Below, in pieces: positions 1-11,000 of a DNA stretch of 64,000 nt. The notes under the pieces were generated by a model. It was not told the origin of the DNA and did not search any database. It saw nothing but the letters and a program-made list of their open reading frames with translations. How positions within the stretch are numbered: the first letter of the stretch is position 1; every line of letters begins with the position of its first letter. The position numbers and the translations under genes are program-made. The stretch is from Phycisphaerae bacterium. Its GTDB lineage: Bacteria; Planctomycetota; Phycisphaerae; UBA1845; PWPN01. The stretch is taken from the NCBI GenBank assembly GCA_030372985.1, contig JAUCQB010000072.1, positions 1-64,000 on the forward strand, written 5' to 3'.

Positions 1-171
1 CTCGTGGCGAAATCCGGCAGAAATCAACACGCGGAGACCCTATATATTGTGGATAACCCTATGGCGCAAGTACCTATTTTAACATTACTTACGGAAACGA
101 AAGTCGCGAACCGAAAACGGCACTAGCGCCGCCGCCGCAGTCATCACATCCTGTTTCGCAGCACCCCCGCA

Positions 172-288
172 TTGGTCTGTCGTAAATGCGGCCAACGCGT
201 TTTTGAGGCCGATGCGGTGGAGTTGACGGAACTCAAGCTGAACCAGCCGAACGAGCGATCCCGCAAGGCCGAGCTGCTGCTCCTGTAG
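172..288 (+). CDS. possible small zinc-ribbon-like ORF
   Basis: A 38-codon open frame beginning at TTG encodes a short peptide that starts V-C-R-K-C-G and then becomes charged and leucine-rich, ending A-E-L-L-L-L. The single CxxC could be half of a zinc site. Third codon positions are GC-rich, as in real genes here, but there is no clear ribosome binding site and the frame is open upstream to a stop at 124-126. It may equally be the 3' relic of a lost gene or a chance frame. The protein is not recognised. Confidence 0.2.
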   Translation: MVCRKCGQRVFEADAVELTELKLNQPNERSRKAELLLL

Positions 289-353
289 ACATGATCTCCC
301 GCAAAACAGGAAGAGACACGCTCGCGCGGAGCCCGCGCCCACCGAGGTTTCTG

Positions 354-447
354 CCCGCAGATCATGGGATAGACGCAGATGGCAGCGCCGCACAAGGCCT
401 TGTCCGGCCGCGTCAACATCTGCGTGGATCTGCGTCAATCTGCGGGC
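354..447. repeat. dispersed 'cgcagat' palindromic repeat unit
   Basis: An element starting cccgcagatcatgggat at 354 and running to gacgcagat at 380 is followed by an inverted counterpart at 418-447 that ends atctgcggg. The two arms could fold on each other. An inverted copy with one mismatch over 27 bases lies at 59471-59497, next to the insertion sequence. Short intergenic repeats of this 'ctgcgtcaatctgcggg' style are common in planctomycete and some other genomes; their function is unknown. Confidence 0.6.
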
Positions 448-747
448 AACAGCAGATCCACATCTCGGTGCTTCGTCCCGGTTGCCTCGTGCGGCTACGA
501 TATTCGTGGCTTCAGGCTGGCTTTTGCCATGAATCGGATGAATGGCACGAACGCTCGGGTGACCGTGGCCGCCAAGAAGCTCAGAATGCTCAAGATCATG
601 GCGATCACGCGCTCCTCCCCGCCCCTCCGCACCGCAAGGGTGTATTATCTTGTTTTTCTGGCAAGCATTCGCGTCATGCAGCGAGGTCGGCGAGGAGCAG
701 TCAGCGGTCGGGGGGCAGTGGTCTGGCGTTGGAACGTGTCGCGTTTT
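448..747. other. no gene recognised
   Basis: About 300 bases between the repeat unit and the stop of the esterase gene. Several frames are open in both directions because of high GC content, but none has a convincing start, codon pattern or recognisable product. No terminator hairpin was found for the esterase gene that ends at its right edge. Confidence 0.4.
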
Positions 748-1686
748 CTACTGAGGTGCGGTGGCCGTGGCCGGGCAGGTCACCAGGCCCTTGAGATGGC
801 GGTCGAAGAACCGGACCATGTCCAGGCGGGTGCGGCTCAAGTGGGGCTCGCCCCAGCCGTGACCCTGGCGAGGTAGGATTTGCAGTTCGTTGCTGAGGCC
901 GGCCCGGCTGAGACGGCTGTGAAGCTCATACGCCTGCGCGGGCGGAACGGTCCGATCCGCGTCTCCGTGAAAAGTGAGCACCGGGGGGTCGTCCTTGCTG
1001 ATGTAGGTCAGCGGCGAGGCTTGGCGACCCTTCTCGACGCGCTGCTTGGCGTCGCCCCCGAGGAACGGGACAAGAAACTTGCGGACGGCCAGGTCGGACC
1101 AGTCCTTGGCGACCAGGTCGCCCGGGCCGAAGTAGTTGACGACGGCCTGGACGCGGGCCGATTCGCCGGATCCGGCCTCGTCATCCGGGCCGAATCGGTC
1201 CTCATCGGATGCCAGCCCGAGCATCAACGACAGATGGCCACCGGCGCTAAGACCCATGGCCCCGATGTGGTCGGGGTCGATGCTGTACTCCTTCGCGTGT
1301 TTCCGTAGCCATCGGACACAGTTGCGGACGTCGGCCACTGCCGCGGGGAAGGGGTGTTTGGGTGCCAGACGGTAGGTGGGAGCGACGGCGACGTAGCCGT
1401 GCGCCGCGAGATACTCGATCGAAGGACGCATGCCGGTGCGGCTGCCTGACATCCACCCGCCGCCGAAGATGCAGACCACCGCCGGCCAGGGCCCCTTGCC
1501 GGTTTTCGGACAGGCCATGTCGAGATTCAGGGTCTCGCCGCCCGGCCGGGAGAAGGTGATTCCGGTTTTGGTCTCAATCTGGTGGCGGGGCACGGCCACC
1601 GGAAGAATCATGGGCAGCGCGCAGCCGGCAGTCGGCGCGAGAAGGGCGGCCAGCAGAACGTTCAGTAATCTTGTGTTGTGACGCAT
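748..1686 (-). CDS. secreted alpha/beta hydrolase (esterase/lipase-like)
   Basis: A 312-residue alpha/beta hydrolase of the BD-FAE/esterase-lipase type. ATG at 1686 is chosen because it gives a lipoprotein-like signal (hydrophobic L-rich run, then L-L-A-P-T-A-G-C); the frame is open further upstream. The oxyanion motif F-G-G-G-W follows about 50 residues later, then the nucleophile elbow G-L-S-A-G-G, the acid in H-G-D-A-D-R-T-V-P and the catalytic His in G-Q-G-H-G-W-G, in the usual order. It probably cleaves ester bonds on carbohydrate or small acyl substrates outside the cytoplasm; the substrate cannot be told. It diverges from the MerR-like regulator at 1930, which could control it. Confidence 0.85.
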   Translation of the reverse strand: MRHNTRLLNVLLAALLAPTAGCALPMILPVAVPRHQIETKTGITFSRPGGETLNLDMACPKTGKGPWPAVVCIFGGGWMSGSRTGMRPSIEYLAAHGYVAVAPTYRLAPKHPFPAAVADVRNCVRWLRKHAKEYSIDPDHIGAMGLSAGGHLSLMLGLASDEDRFGPDDEAGSGESARVQAVVNYFGPGDLVAKDWSDLAVRKFLVPFLGGDAKQRVEKGRQASPLTYISKDDPPVLTFHGDADRTVPPAQAYELHSRLSRAGLSNELQILPRQGHGWGEPHLSRTRLDMVRFFDRHLKGLVTCPATATAPQ

Positions 1687-1929
1687 GGCGGCATTCGTAA
1701 TCGCTTTGGCTGCCCAGGTCAAACGCCATCGCCCAGGCCCCAGCGCAAGGCAGACCACCAACAAAATCGATCAAATCGTTCATTTGCATCTGTCTATTCC
1801 TAACGCATTCTCGTCCAGGGATTTAGATACAAGTCTCGTCGTTGTTTTTTTCTTTGGGGTCTTTTGCAGATGGCCGGACAGTTGGTCAAGGGCCTAAAAT
1901 CGTTCAAAACAGGCACGAAGGGGGTACCG

Positions 1930-2802
1930 ATGAAAGAACTGATCAGTCCCAAACAGGTAGCGTTGGCGCTTGGGGTGAGCGAGGCGTCTTTGAAGCGCTG
2001 GTGTGATAAAGGGCTGATTCCCGCGATCCGGACGGCCGGGGGACACCGGCGCCTGCCGATCAACGGGGTGATCCACTTCATCCGGCAGACTGGTCAGCAC
2101 CTTGTCCGGCCGGAGGTCCTTGGCCTGCCGCCGATCACCGGGCAGACCACTGCGGCAAAAGACAGCCTCAAGGCCTTGCTGAGAGAGGCCTTGGAGTCCG
2201 GCAACGAGGACCAGGCCCGCCGAGTTGTCATGAACCTGTTCATGAGCGGTCGCAAGGCCTACGAGATCTGCGATTCCATTATCGCGCCTGCTTTCCACGA
2301 AATCGGCGACCGATGGCAGCACGGTGAGATCGAAATCTATCAGGAGCGGCGCGGGGTGGAGATCGTGTCGCGACTGCTTCATGAACTGCGGCTGATCCTT
2401 CCTCCGCCCCCCGAGGGAGCGTTGACCGCGATCGGTGCGACGCTGGAAAGTGATCCCTACAGTCTTGCCACCAGCATGGTGGAGGCCACTTTGCTGGAAG
2501 CCGGCTGGGCCGCAAGGTCTTACGGCTGCGGTCACCCGGCCGCGACACTGGCAGCGGCGATCGAGGACATGCGCCCAAGCCTGTTCTGGCTGAGCGCGTC
2601 GGTGATCCGGGACGTCTCCATATTCGTGGAGGAGAGCCGTTTGCTGTATGAGACGGCCCTGAGCTGCGGAAGTGCCTTTGTCGTTGGAGGACGAGCGCTG
2701 GTTCCCGAGATCAGGTGCCAGATCGGATACTCGGCCTTCTGCGACACCCTTGGCCATTTGTGGGGTCTTGCCATGGCCCTACGACCGGGCGGAGGGGGCT
2801 GA
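1930..2802 (+). CDS. MerR/CarH-like transcriptional regulator with degenerate cobalamin-binding domain
   Basis: A 290-residue protein. Residues 5-52 form a MerR-type helix-turn-helix with a recognisable wing (A-G-G-H-R-R-L). Residues 75-155 resemble the helical B12-capping domain and 160-285 the Rossmann-like B12-binding domain of CarH/LitR photoreceptors. The ATG at 1930 is preceded by a GGGGG run. The cobalamin-contacting residues are not conserved: the Wx9EH motif reads W129...E139-R140, and the DxHxxG ligand motif reads D175-P-Y-S-L-A180, with Tyr where the ligating His should be. The protein therefore probably does not bind B12 in the usual way. It diverges from the esterase gene and may control it or itself; no operator was identified. 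Confidence 0.8.
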   Translation: MKELISPKQVALALGVSEASLKRWCDKGLIPAIRTAGGHRRLPINGVIHFIRQTGQHLVRPEVLGLPPITGQTTAAKDSLKALLREALESGNEDQARRVVMNLFMSGRKAYEICDSIIAPAFHEIGDRWQHGEIEIYQERRGVEIVSRLLHELRLILPPPPEGALTAIGATLESDPYSLATSMVEATLLEAGWAARSYGCGHPAATLAAAIEDMRPSLFWLSASVIRDVSIFVEESRLLYETALSCGSAFVVGGRALVPEIRCQIGYSAFCDTLGHLWGLAMALRPGGGG

Positions 2803-3085
2803 CGCAGCGCGCGGTCAGCCCGACTGGCGTCATGAAGGTCTCGTTTGCCAAATCACACCTGAACTCATAAGGTGTGCTCTCGCGGCCATGTTCGCACCAG
2901 TGTTGGATGCCGCAACGCCGGAGAACGGCCAATGAGAAAGTCGGAATGAGGCGTGCGTTGTCGATGTCCGCGAAGGTCATCGGAGGCAACGTTCGGGCGC
3001 AAAGCGGCGCAATCGAGGAATTGCCGGCCTTGACGGCAGTAACAGAGTCTTCTCGGCGAATGCCATGCAACTGGGAGGTCCGGTC

Positions 3086-3826
3086 ATGCGTCTTTCGGGA
3101 AGCACGGCGCTGATCACCGGCGGCGGCAAGCGGTTGGGGCGAGCGACGGCGCTGGCCCTGGCTTCGGAGGGTGCGTCCGTTGTTGTTCACTATCAGAAGT
3201 CCGAGGAAGCCGCCGAACAGTGCGCCGACGCGGCGCGCCGCCTGGGCGTCAAGGCCTGGACCATTCGGGCTGACCTGGCTGACGCCGAGGCCTGCGAGGG
3301 ACTGCTCGATGGGGCCTGCGAGCAGGCCGGACCGATCGACATCCTGGTGAACAATGCATCGATTTTCCCCCGCAATACGCTGCTCGATATGACCTTGCGG
3401 GACGTTGCCGAGAACGTGCAGGTGAACGCCATGGCGCCGTTTCTGCTTTCCCGGTCGTTGGCGGCCCAGCGGCGCGGCGGAGCGATCGTGAACATCCTCG
3501 ACACGCGCGTCGTCCATTACGACCGCGTGCATGCAGCTTATCATCTGAGCAAGCGGATGCTCCTGACGCTGACTCGCATGATGGCCCTGGAGTTCGCCCC
3601 TCTGGTGCGCGTCAACGCCGTGGCCCCGGGGCTTATTCTGCCGCCGCCCGGCGAGGATGAGTCCTATCTGCAGAAAATGGCCGGCAGCGTGCCGCTCCAG
3701 CGAATCGGCAGCGAGGAGGAAATTACCGCAGCCATCATCTTCCTGCTGCGCAGCGAGTTCATCACCGGCCAGGTGATTTTTGTGGACGGCGGTTTTCACA
3801 TGAAGGGAAGCGTGTATGGCCTCTGA
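3086..3826 (+). CDS. SDR-family pteridine reductase (FolM/PTR1-like)
   Basis: A 246-residue short-chain dehydrogenase. It shows T-G-G-G-K-R-L-G at 11-18 (the Arg favours NADPH), N-N-A-S at 89-92, and the catalytic pair Y152-x3-K156. The usual catalytic Ser position carries D139 (I-L-D-T), the hallmark of PTR1/FolM pteridine reductases rather than ordinary SDRs. The start at 3086 has GGGAGG seven bases upstream. The last bases overlap folB by 11 nt, and folK follows, so the enzyme most likely reduces dihydropterin or dihydrofolate-type substrates in folate or tetrahydromonapterin metabolism. An alternative role as a general ketoacyl reductase is unlikely given D139 and the neighbours. Confidence 0.85.
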   Translation: MRLSGSTALITGGGKRLGRATALALASEGASVVVHYQKSEEAAEQCADAARRLGVKAWTIRADLADAEACEGLLDGACEQAGPIDILVNNASIFPRNTLLDMTLRDVAENVQVNAMAPFLLSRSLAAQRRGGAIVNILDTRVVHYDRVHAAYHLSKRMLLTLTRMMALEFAPLVRVNAVAPGLILPPPGEDESYLQKMAGSVPLQRIGSEEEITAAIIFLLRSEFITGQVIFVDGGFHMKGSVYGL

Positions 3827-4199
3827 TGGTGACCATCTGGACCGCATTCATATCCGCGACCTGGCGATGCGCTGCGTCATCGGCCTCTACGAGGAAGAGC
3901 GGCGGGAGAAGCAGGACGTCGTCATCAACATCACGCTTCATGCCGATCTGCACAAGGCGTGCCGCACAGACGACGTGGCGGATACGATTGATTACAAGGT
4001 GCTCAAGAAAAAAGTCATCGCCCTTGTCGAGGGCTCCTCCTGCCGGTTGATCGAGCACCTGGCCGAGGCCATTGCGCAGACGTGCCTGGCGGAGCCGCGG
4101 GTGGCGCGGGTCACGGTCTGCGTCGACAAACCGGCGGCGTTGCGCTTTGCTCGCAGCGTGTCCGTGGAAATCACCCGCGATCGAAACAGCCGTGTCTGA
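3816..4199 (+). CDS. folB: dihydroneopterin aldolase
   Basis: A 127-residue protein of the FolB/FolX family, full length for the family. It converts 7,8-dihydroneopterin to 6-hydroxymethyl-7,8-dihydropterin in folate synthesis. Recognisable blocks are I-R-D-L-A-M-R-C-V-I-G near the N-terminus, the E-E-R-R-E-K-Q-D-V-V strand, T-I-D-Y-K-V-L, and the pterin-binding L-I-E-H-L-A-E. The V-D-K-P-A-A-L segment carries the conserved Lys. The gene overlaps the upstream SDR by 11 nt and the downstream folK by 8 nt, implying translational coupling. Confidence 0.93.
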   Translation: MASDGDHLDRIHIRDLAMRCVIGLYEEERREKQDVVINITLHADLHKACRTDDVADTIDYKVLKKKVIALVEGSSCRLIEHLAEAIAQTCLAEPRVARVTVCVDKPAALRFARSVSVEITRDRNSRV

Positions 4200-4743
4200 T
4201 ACACCCGTTGACGCTTTCATTGCCGTCGGCTCGAACATCGATCCGGAGCGAAACATCGCCAGGGCTCTGGAGCTTCTCCAGCAACAGATTCGCGTCGTCG
4301 CCTCATCCACATTCTACTGGACAACGCCCCTCGCTCGGCCCGATCAGCCGCGCTTTCTCAACGGCGTCTGGCGCGTCGAGACCGGCCTTTCACCCGGATC
4401 GCTCAAGTTCGACGTGCTCCGCGGCATCGAATCGAACCTGGGCCGGGTCCGCACCGAGGATAAGTATGCTCCGAGGCCCATCGATCTGGACGTCATTCTC
4501 CACGGCCGTCTCGTGCTGAGCGGCCCGGACCTGCAAATCCCCGACCCCGACATCGGTTGCCGTCCCTTTATTGCCGTTCCACTGCTGGAGCTGGTTCCCG
4601 ACCTGACCATGCCGGATACGGGCGAGCCGCTCGCAGAACTGGTTGGCCGGCAGACAGTGATGCACCTTGAGACGGCCGAAGAGGTAACCGGGCGGCTGCG
4701 TCGGGCGATTCAATTGCAGTCAGGTCATCCCCCGATGGCGTGA
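4192..4743 (+). CDS. folK: 2-amino-4-hydroxy-6-hydroxymethyldihydropteridine pyrophosphokinase
   Basis: A 183-residue HPPK. It transfers pyrophosphate from ATP to 6-hydroxymethyl-7,8-dihydropterin, the step after FolB. The family signature R-P-I-D-L-D-V-I-L-H-G lies at 95-105 and holds the Mg-binding aspartates; G-S-N at 13-15 begins the conserved N-terminal strand. The frame is open upstream, but homology begins at the GTG at 4192, which overlaps the folB stop by 8 nt. It is the last gene of the cluster. No folP or other folate gene follows, so those steps are encoded elsewhere. Confidence 0.93.
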   Translation: MSDTPVDAFIAVGSNIDPERNIARALELLQQQIRVVASSTFYWTTPLARPDQPRFLNGVWRVETGLSPGSLKFDVLRGIESNLGRVRTEDKYAPRPIDLDVILHGRLVLSGPDLQIPDPDIGCRPFIAVPLLELVPDLTMPDTGEPLAELVGRQTVMHLETAEEVTGRLRRAIQLQSGHPPMA

Positions 4744-5031
4744 GATCGTGCACGGGGACGCTGCTCTTGTGGTCAGGACCGCTGTTTGCCGCCGCCTCGG
4801 GGGGCAGCGAGTTTGACGAGCAAGGACGAGGCACGGCTGACCCGTGGCTGGAGGCGACCGGCGATCTGCAGTAAGACAACAGACCGCTCACGGGCGAAGC
4901 GCGACCGGCTCGGTCGTCTCGTGCGTCCCGGCCGACGGCGTCTGTTCCGTTCGTACGTACCACCTGAAAACGAAGGTTTCTCTGGAATTCCAGCCTCCGG
5001 GCCGCTATACTATAAGTTCAGTGGTGGCCGC

Positions 5032-8000
5032 ATGTTGCGAGGACGCCTTGGACGGGGACGCGGGGAACAGGGAGCAACAAGGTTGACCAACTCGAAGCAC
5101 TCCTCTGAGCCTTGTCGGCGCCTTGTGACCGCCGCCGTTCTGCTGAGCCTTGGGTGCGGAGCCGGTACTCTTTTTGCCGAACCTGTTGCCAGGTCGCGGG
5201 CAGCCTCCGTTGCCGGAGGCTGGTGGTCACTTCGCTGCCAGACGATGCTCAAAGGACGGCAGATGTCGCCGGAAAGGCCGGGAGGACCCAGGTGGCTTGG
5301 GCCGGCACTCCCATCGAACGCCGCATTCGGCGCCGATCAGGGGCAATCCGTTCTGGACGAGAAAGGCACCGTCCGCGCCTACCAGTTTGATCTGCCCGGA
5401 GGCGGCACCGTCGTGATTGCCGCCGATGATCTCGTTGCGCCGGTTTTCTTTCACTCCCTGGACAGCAGGTTTGACCCCGGTGTGCCGCCCGCGGCGGTTA
5501 TATGGCAGGAGTACTGTCGGCAGGCAGAGGGGCGCGCGTCTCGCTCCGGCGGCCGTGCGGCTCATCCCTTCTGGCAGGCGATCGAACGGTCGCTTGCCGA
5601 CGACGGCGATGCGGCCTTCAGCCCCATGGCCAACCCCATTCCCCATCCCGGTTCATCGGCTGTAGCCCGCGGACCGCTCCTGCGAACACGCTGGCACCAG
5701 GATGAACCCTATAACCTGTTCGCCCCCGAACGCATCGACTGCAACTATCCGGGATCCTACTGCCGATGCCCGATCGGATGTGTGGCGACCGCCTTCGCCC
5801 AGATTCTCGCCTTCTGGCAGTACCCAGTGTTCGGGACAGGAGTCCCGGCAGGCGGGGAGTGCTACACGTGGAACAACGGCGATTCCGACTCAACGCGCTG
5901 GCCGACGCTGTGTTTCGACCGTTCGTGGTATGATGGCCAATACCTGCCGGTTTGCGACGATGCGGATGCGCCGTTCTATGACTGGCGGAACATGTCGGAG
6001 GCGGCCTCGACCAGCGATCCATCCGCCGTGCAAAACGCGGTCGCCAAACTGTCGTATCACTGTGCCGTCACGGTGACGATGGATTTCTGCAGCGGAGGAA
6101 AGCAGTTGTCCGGGGCGATGAGTGACCCGGTCACGCCGGCTCACTATTTTGGCTATGCCGGCGGGGCCTATCTCATTTCGAGATCCGATTTCTCCGACGA
6201 CCACTGGTTCGAGGAGGTGAAGCGGCAGATCGACCTGGGCTGGCCCCTGTGGTACAGCATCCCCAACCATAGCATCGTCGTGGACGGTTATTCCGAGGAT
6301 ATCGTCGGCGGCGTCAGCGAACGCCGTTTTCACGTGAACATGGGGTGGGGCGGTCTTTCGGACGGGTGGTATCTCATCAGCAGCATGCCGAGGACGCCCG
6401 GGTATGAGGGGGCGATCGCCAATCTGCGGCCGGCCAGCTTCGGTGGCGGTCCGCGGGTCAGAGAAGTCGATGCGGACGGCCGTTCAGCCGAGTACGCCAC
6501 AATCCAGGCGGCCATCAATGCGGCGACCGACGGCGACGAAATCGTTCTGAGGCCCGGCGTCTACACCGGATGGGGGAATCGGGATCTGGATTTCTGGGGC
6601 AAGGCGCTCACCGTTCGCAGCGTGGACCCATCCGATCCTGCGGTTGTGGCCGCGACGGTTATCGATTGCCAGGGCACGCAGGCAACGCCGAGACGCGGCT
6701 TCCGGTTTCACAGCGGTGAGGCGGGTGACTCGGTGGTGGCCGGCTTGACGATCACGGGCGGCTACGCTCCAGCGCAACTGGTCGGCGACCAGATCATCTC
6801 CGTCGGAGGTGCGATCCTGTGCGAGGCAGCGAGCCCCACCATACGCCAGTGTGTGATCAAGTCCAATTCTGCGGGGCAGGCCGGCGGCGCGGTATTCAGC
6901 TTTGGCGACGGCGGTCCTGGCATCGAGCGTTGCGTCATCGCGGGCAACTCGGCGGCCAGTGGCGGGGGAATCGCGGGCTGGCTGGACGGCGGATGGGGGT
7001 TGGACAGTTGCCTCTTGACGGGGAACGCCGCAGCGGAGGGGGCGGCGATGCACTGCTGGGAGGCCGGCCAGGCGAGAATCGTTAACTGCACGATCAGCGG
7101 CAACAAGCTGACCACTGGCGGTGGGCCGATGTTTGCCTGTCAGGGTGGTGACGTCGCGCTGGTCAACTCGGTGCTGTGGAATGAAACCGCGACCGGCGGC
7201 GAGATGGTCGTGCAAAGCGCCCAATCGCCGAGCCGGGTTCTGGTGTCGCACAGCGACGTCCGCGGCGGACAGGCGGGCGTCGAGGTGGAATCCGGCGCGG
7301 TCCTCGATTGGGCGGCAGGCAACATCGAAGCCCAGCCGGGCTTCGTCTCCGCGAGCGGAGCCGATGGAGATCCGTGGACGTGGGACGACAATGACTATCG
7401 TCTTGCCGGCGACTCTCCCTGCGTGGAGGCCGGAGACAACCTTGCGGTGGGAGGCGCAGGGGCGACCGATCTTGACGGCGATCCCCGGCTGGCCGGCTCA
7501 AACGTGGACATGGGAGCATACGAGTCTAGCTCGTTCACCGATTGCGATTCCAATGGCATTCCCGACCGCGAGGAACAGGATCGCGACCACGACGGCCGCA
7601 TCGATGCGTGCGACAACTGCCCGGAGGATCCGAATGCCGCGCAGGAGGATCTGGACGGCGACGGCGTTGGGGACAACTGCGATCCCGACCTTGATGGCGA
7701 CGGCGTCGGCAACGAGCATGACAACTGCCGGCAGGCGGCCAACGCCGATCAGCAGGACGGCGATGGTGATGGCTTCGGCGATGTGTGCGACAACTGCCTG
7801 TTGCTGAGCAACCCGGACCAGGCCGACGCGGACGGAGACGGCACGGGCGACGGGTGCGAGGCATCGCGGCTTTATGTTGATGCCCGGGCCTTGACGCCGG
7901 GCGACGGCGGCAGCTGGGAAGCGGCTCTGCCGAGTCTCGAGGAGGCCCTGTCGGCGGCGGCCGGATCGGGAGGCAGGACGACGGAAATCTGGGTGGCCGC

Positions 8001-11000
8001 GGGCGTGTACCGGCCGTCCCGGCGGGAGGTTCCTGGGATAGAATGCTCCGCCACCTTCACGATTCCGCCCGGCGTCGGCGTCTACGGCGGCTTCGCCGGC
8101 TCGGAGACCGTTCTGGAGGAGCGGAGACCCCTGTTCAATCGCACGGTGCTGAGCGGAGACCAGAAGGGGAACGACGTTCCCGGCTCAGGACGCAGCGATC
8201 CAAGTCGACGCGACAACTGCTACCACGTGGTGACGATCAGCGGCGGCGACGCGACGACCGTTGTGGACGGATTCGTGATCACCGCGGGAAACAGCATGAC
8301 CCAGGGCGGCGGCATGTTGATACTGGGAGGGAGCCCGACGATCGCCCATTGCCGTCTCATCGATAACCAGAGCAGCGAAGGCGGCGCCGTCTACATTACC
8401 CGGGCTGCTCCCAAGATCGCGAACTGCGTTTTTCTGGGCAATCGTGCCATCAACGGCGGCGGTCTGTACACCGGGAACGCCGACACGACCTTGACCGGTT
8501 GCGTCTTCAGCGGCAATTCGTCCTCCGCGAACGCAGGGGGCCTTTTTATCGGGAGCGGCAACGTCACGTTGCTCAACTGCACCGTGATCGGCAACAGCAC
8601 AATCATGCGGGGCGGCGGGGCGTACATCGCATCCAATACAGCCGCCACCATCACCAACTGCATTTTTTGGGGCAACACCTGGCAGGCGGTGCCGAACGTC
8701 GGCCGGCAGCTCGATGCATCGGTTGCCGTTGTCGTCACACACTGCGCGATCGGGGACAGCCAGGGGCTCTGGGAGGACCAGAACAACACCTGGCGCGATC
8801 CGATGCTGGTCGATCCCGACGGGGCGGATGACGTAGCCGGTACCGAGGATGACGACTGGCGTCTCTCGGAATCATCTCCGTGCGTGGACGCAGGCACACC
8901 GGTTGTCCCCGATGCTGCCGCTCCGCTTGATCCGGACGGCGAGGCGAGGGTGCAAAACTGTCGCATCGACATCGGCGCCGACGAATCGGCTTTCCATCGT
9001 GACTGCAACGGCAACGCCATACCCGACGGTTGTGAGGTCGAGGATGGCAGTGAGTCCGATTGTGACGGAAACGGGGTCTTGGATTTGTGCGAGGTCTTCT
9101 CCCGCACGCGGCTGCTGGTGACCAGCGCCGGCAAAGACGCGGTTCTCAGCTTCGATGGTCTCAGCGGGGAGTACCTGGGGCCGTTTGTGGAGCGGCGGAA
9201 GACGGAACTCCGGGATCCGCAGGCGATCGCCGTCGACAGCAACCGCAGAGTCTATGTCGCCGGCGCGGGCAACGACAGCGTGATCGAATACGCGGGCAAC
9301 AATGGTCTGCGAACCAGAAGCTTCACCAGTCCCGACTTGCGCCGTCCCACCGCTCTTCTGTTGGCCGAGCCGACACTTCTGCTGGTCGCCAATGGTCTGG
9401 ACAACAGCGTGGTGCAGTTCGACCTGGACACGGCCCGGCCGCTGGGTGTTCTGGTCCAGCCCGGCGAGGGAGGGCTTTCAGGACCGTCGGCCATGCTTCG
9501 ATCGTTCGAGGGACATCTGCTGATTGCCAGCCGGCACACCAATCAGGTGCTGGAGTACGATTGGAAGACCGGCGCGTTCCGGCGGGTTGCGTGTGAAGGT
9601 GCCGGTCTGGCGGGCCCGAGTTCGCTGCTGCTGGAAACGGGGCAGAGCATTCTGGTTGCCAGCCGCGATAGCGGGGAGATCCTGAGGTTTGCACAGGACG
9701 GCACTTTCCTGGGGTGGTTTGTCTGCGCCGGCAGCGGCGGGTTGGCCTCGCCCGACAGCATGGTCTGGGGCGTGAACGGGAACCTGTTCGTATGCAGCCT
9801 GAAGAACCATAGTGTCCTGGAATTCAACCGGATCGACGGTTCGCCGGTGGATCACGATCCCAGACGGCCCGGTGTGCAGGCGGCATTTGCTGGCGGCGGC
9901 GCCCTGCGGGAACCGACGGGTCTGGCATTCGTGTACGCCAACGACTGCAACGGCAACGGGGTGCCCGAAAAGTGCGATATCGCCTCCGGAGCCAGCGCCG
10001 ACTGTAACGAGAACAAGTGGCCCGACGAATGTGAAAGTGATACCGACGGCGACGACATGATTAACGGGTGCGACGAGGATGACGACAACGACGGAATTCT
10101 CGATGACGGCGACGGCAGCGGTCATGTGGGCGACAAACCTTGCACCGGCGGCGTGCTGACAAGGTGCGACGACAACTGCCCCTATCAGCCGAATCCCGAT
10201 CAGGCGGACAGCGACGGGGACGGACGCGGAGATGTGTGTGACGTGACCCTCTTTGTCGACTCGCGGGCCGCGGGCGCGAACAACGGCGCCGACTGGGCCA
10301 ACGCCTTCACCGATCTACAGGATGCTCTTCTCGCCGCGGCTCATTCGGGCGGACTGGTCGACGAAATATGGGTTGCCGAGGGGGTCTATCGCCCCGACAA
10401 GGGCAGCAGTGACCGGTCATCCACGTTCACGCTGGTGCCGGCGGTATGGATTTATGGCGGTTTCGCGGGTGGAGAAGTGAGTGTCCAGCAGCGGCGGCCG
10501 CGTCGCTATCCGACGGTGCTCAGTGGCGATCTGGCAGGCAACGACAGCGGAGAATTCGACCCCGGCCGGGCGGCCGACAACTGCTATCACGTCGTTAACA
10601 GCCCGGCCTCGGCGCCGAGTGTGAGGCCGGCGCTCCTGGACGGGTTCGTGATTACGGGCGGCTGGGCGGACGGCCATCAACCGAACGATCGCGGCGGCGG
10701 TCTGGTCATCGTCGGCAGCAACCCCACCGTCGCCCGCTGCGAATTCAGAATGAACTACGCCCGAAAGTCCGGGGGAGCCGTCTTCAGCGGCTACTACGGC
10801 AATCCGGCCATCGCCCATTGCAGCTTCCTTCTCAACCAGGCAGGCGAGGGAGGGGCCCTGTGCACGACTGCCGAGAGCAACGCCCAGGTCACCAATTGCC
10901 TGTTCGCGGGCAACACCGCCAGGCGGGCCGGCGGAGCCGTACACAGCGAAAACAGCAGTCCGACCATCGTGAACTGCACGATGGCGGCAAACCGGGCCCG

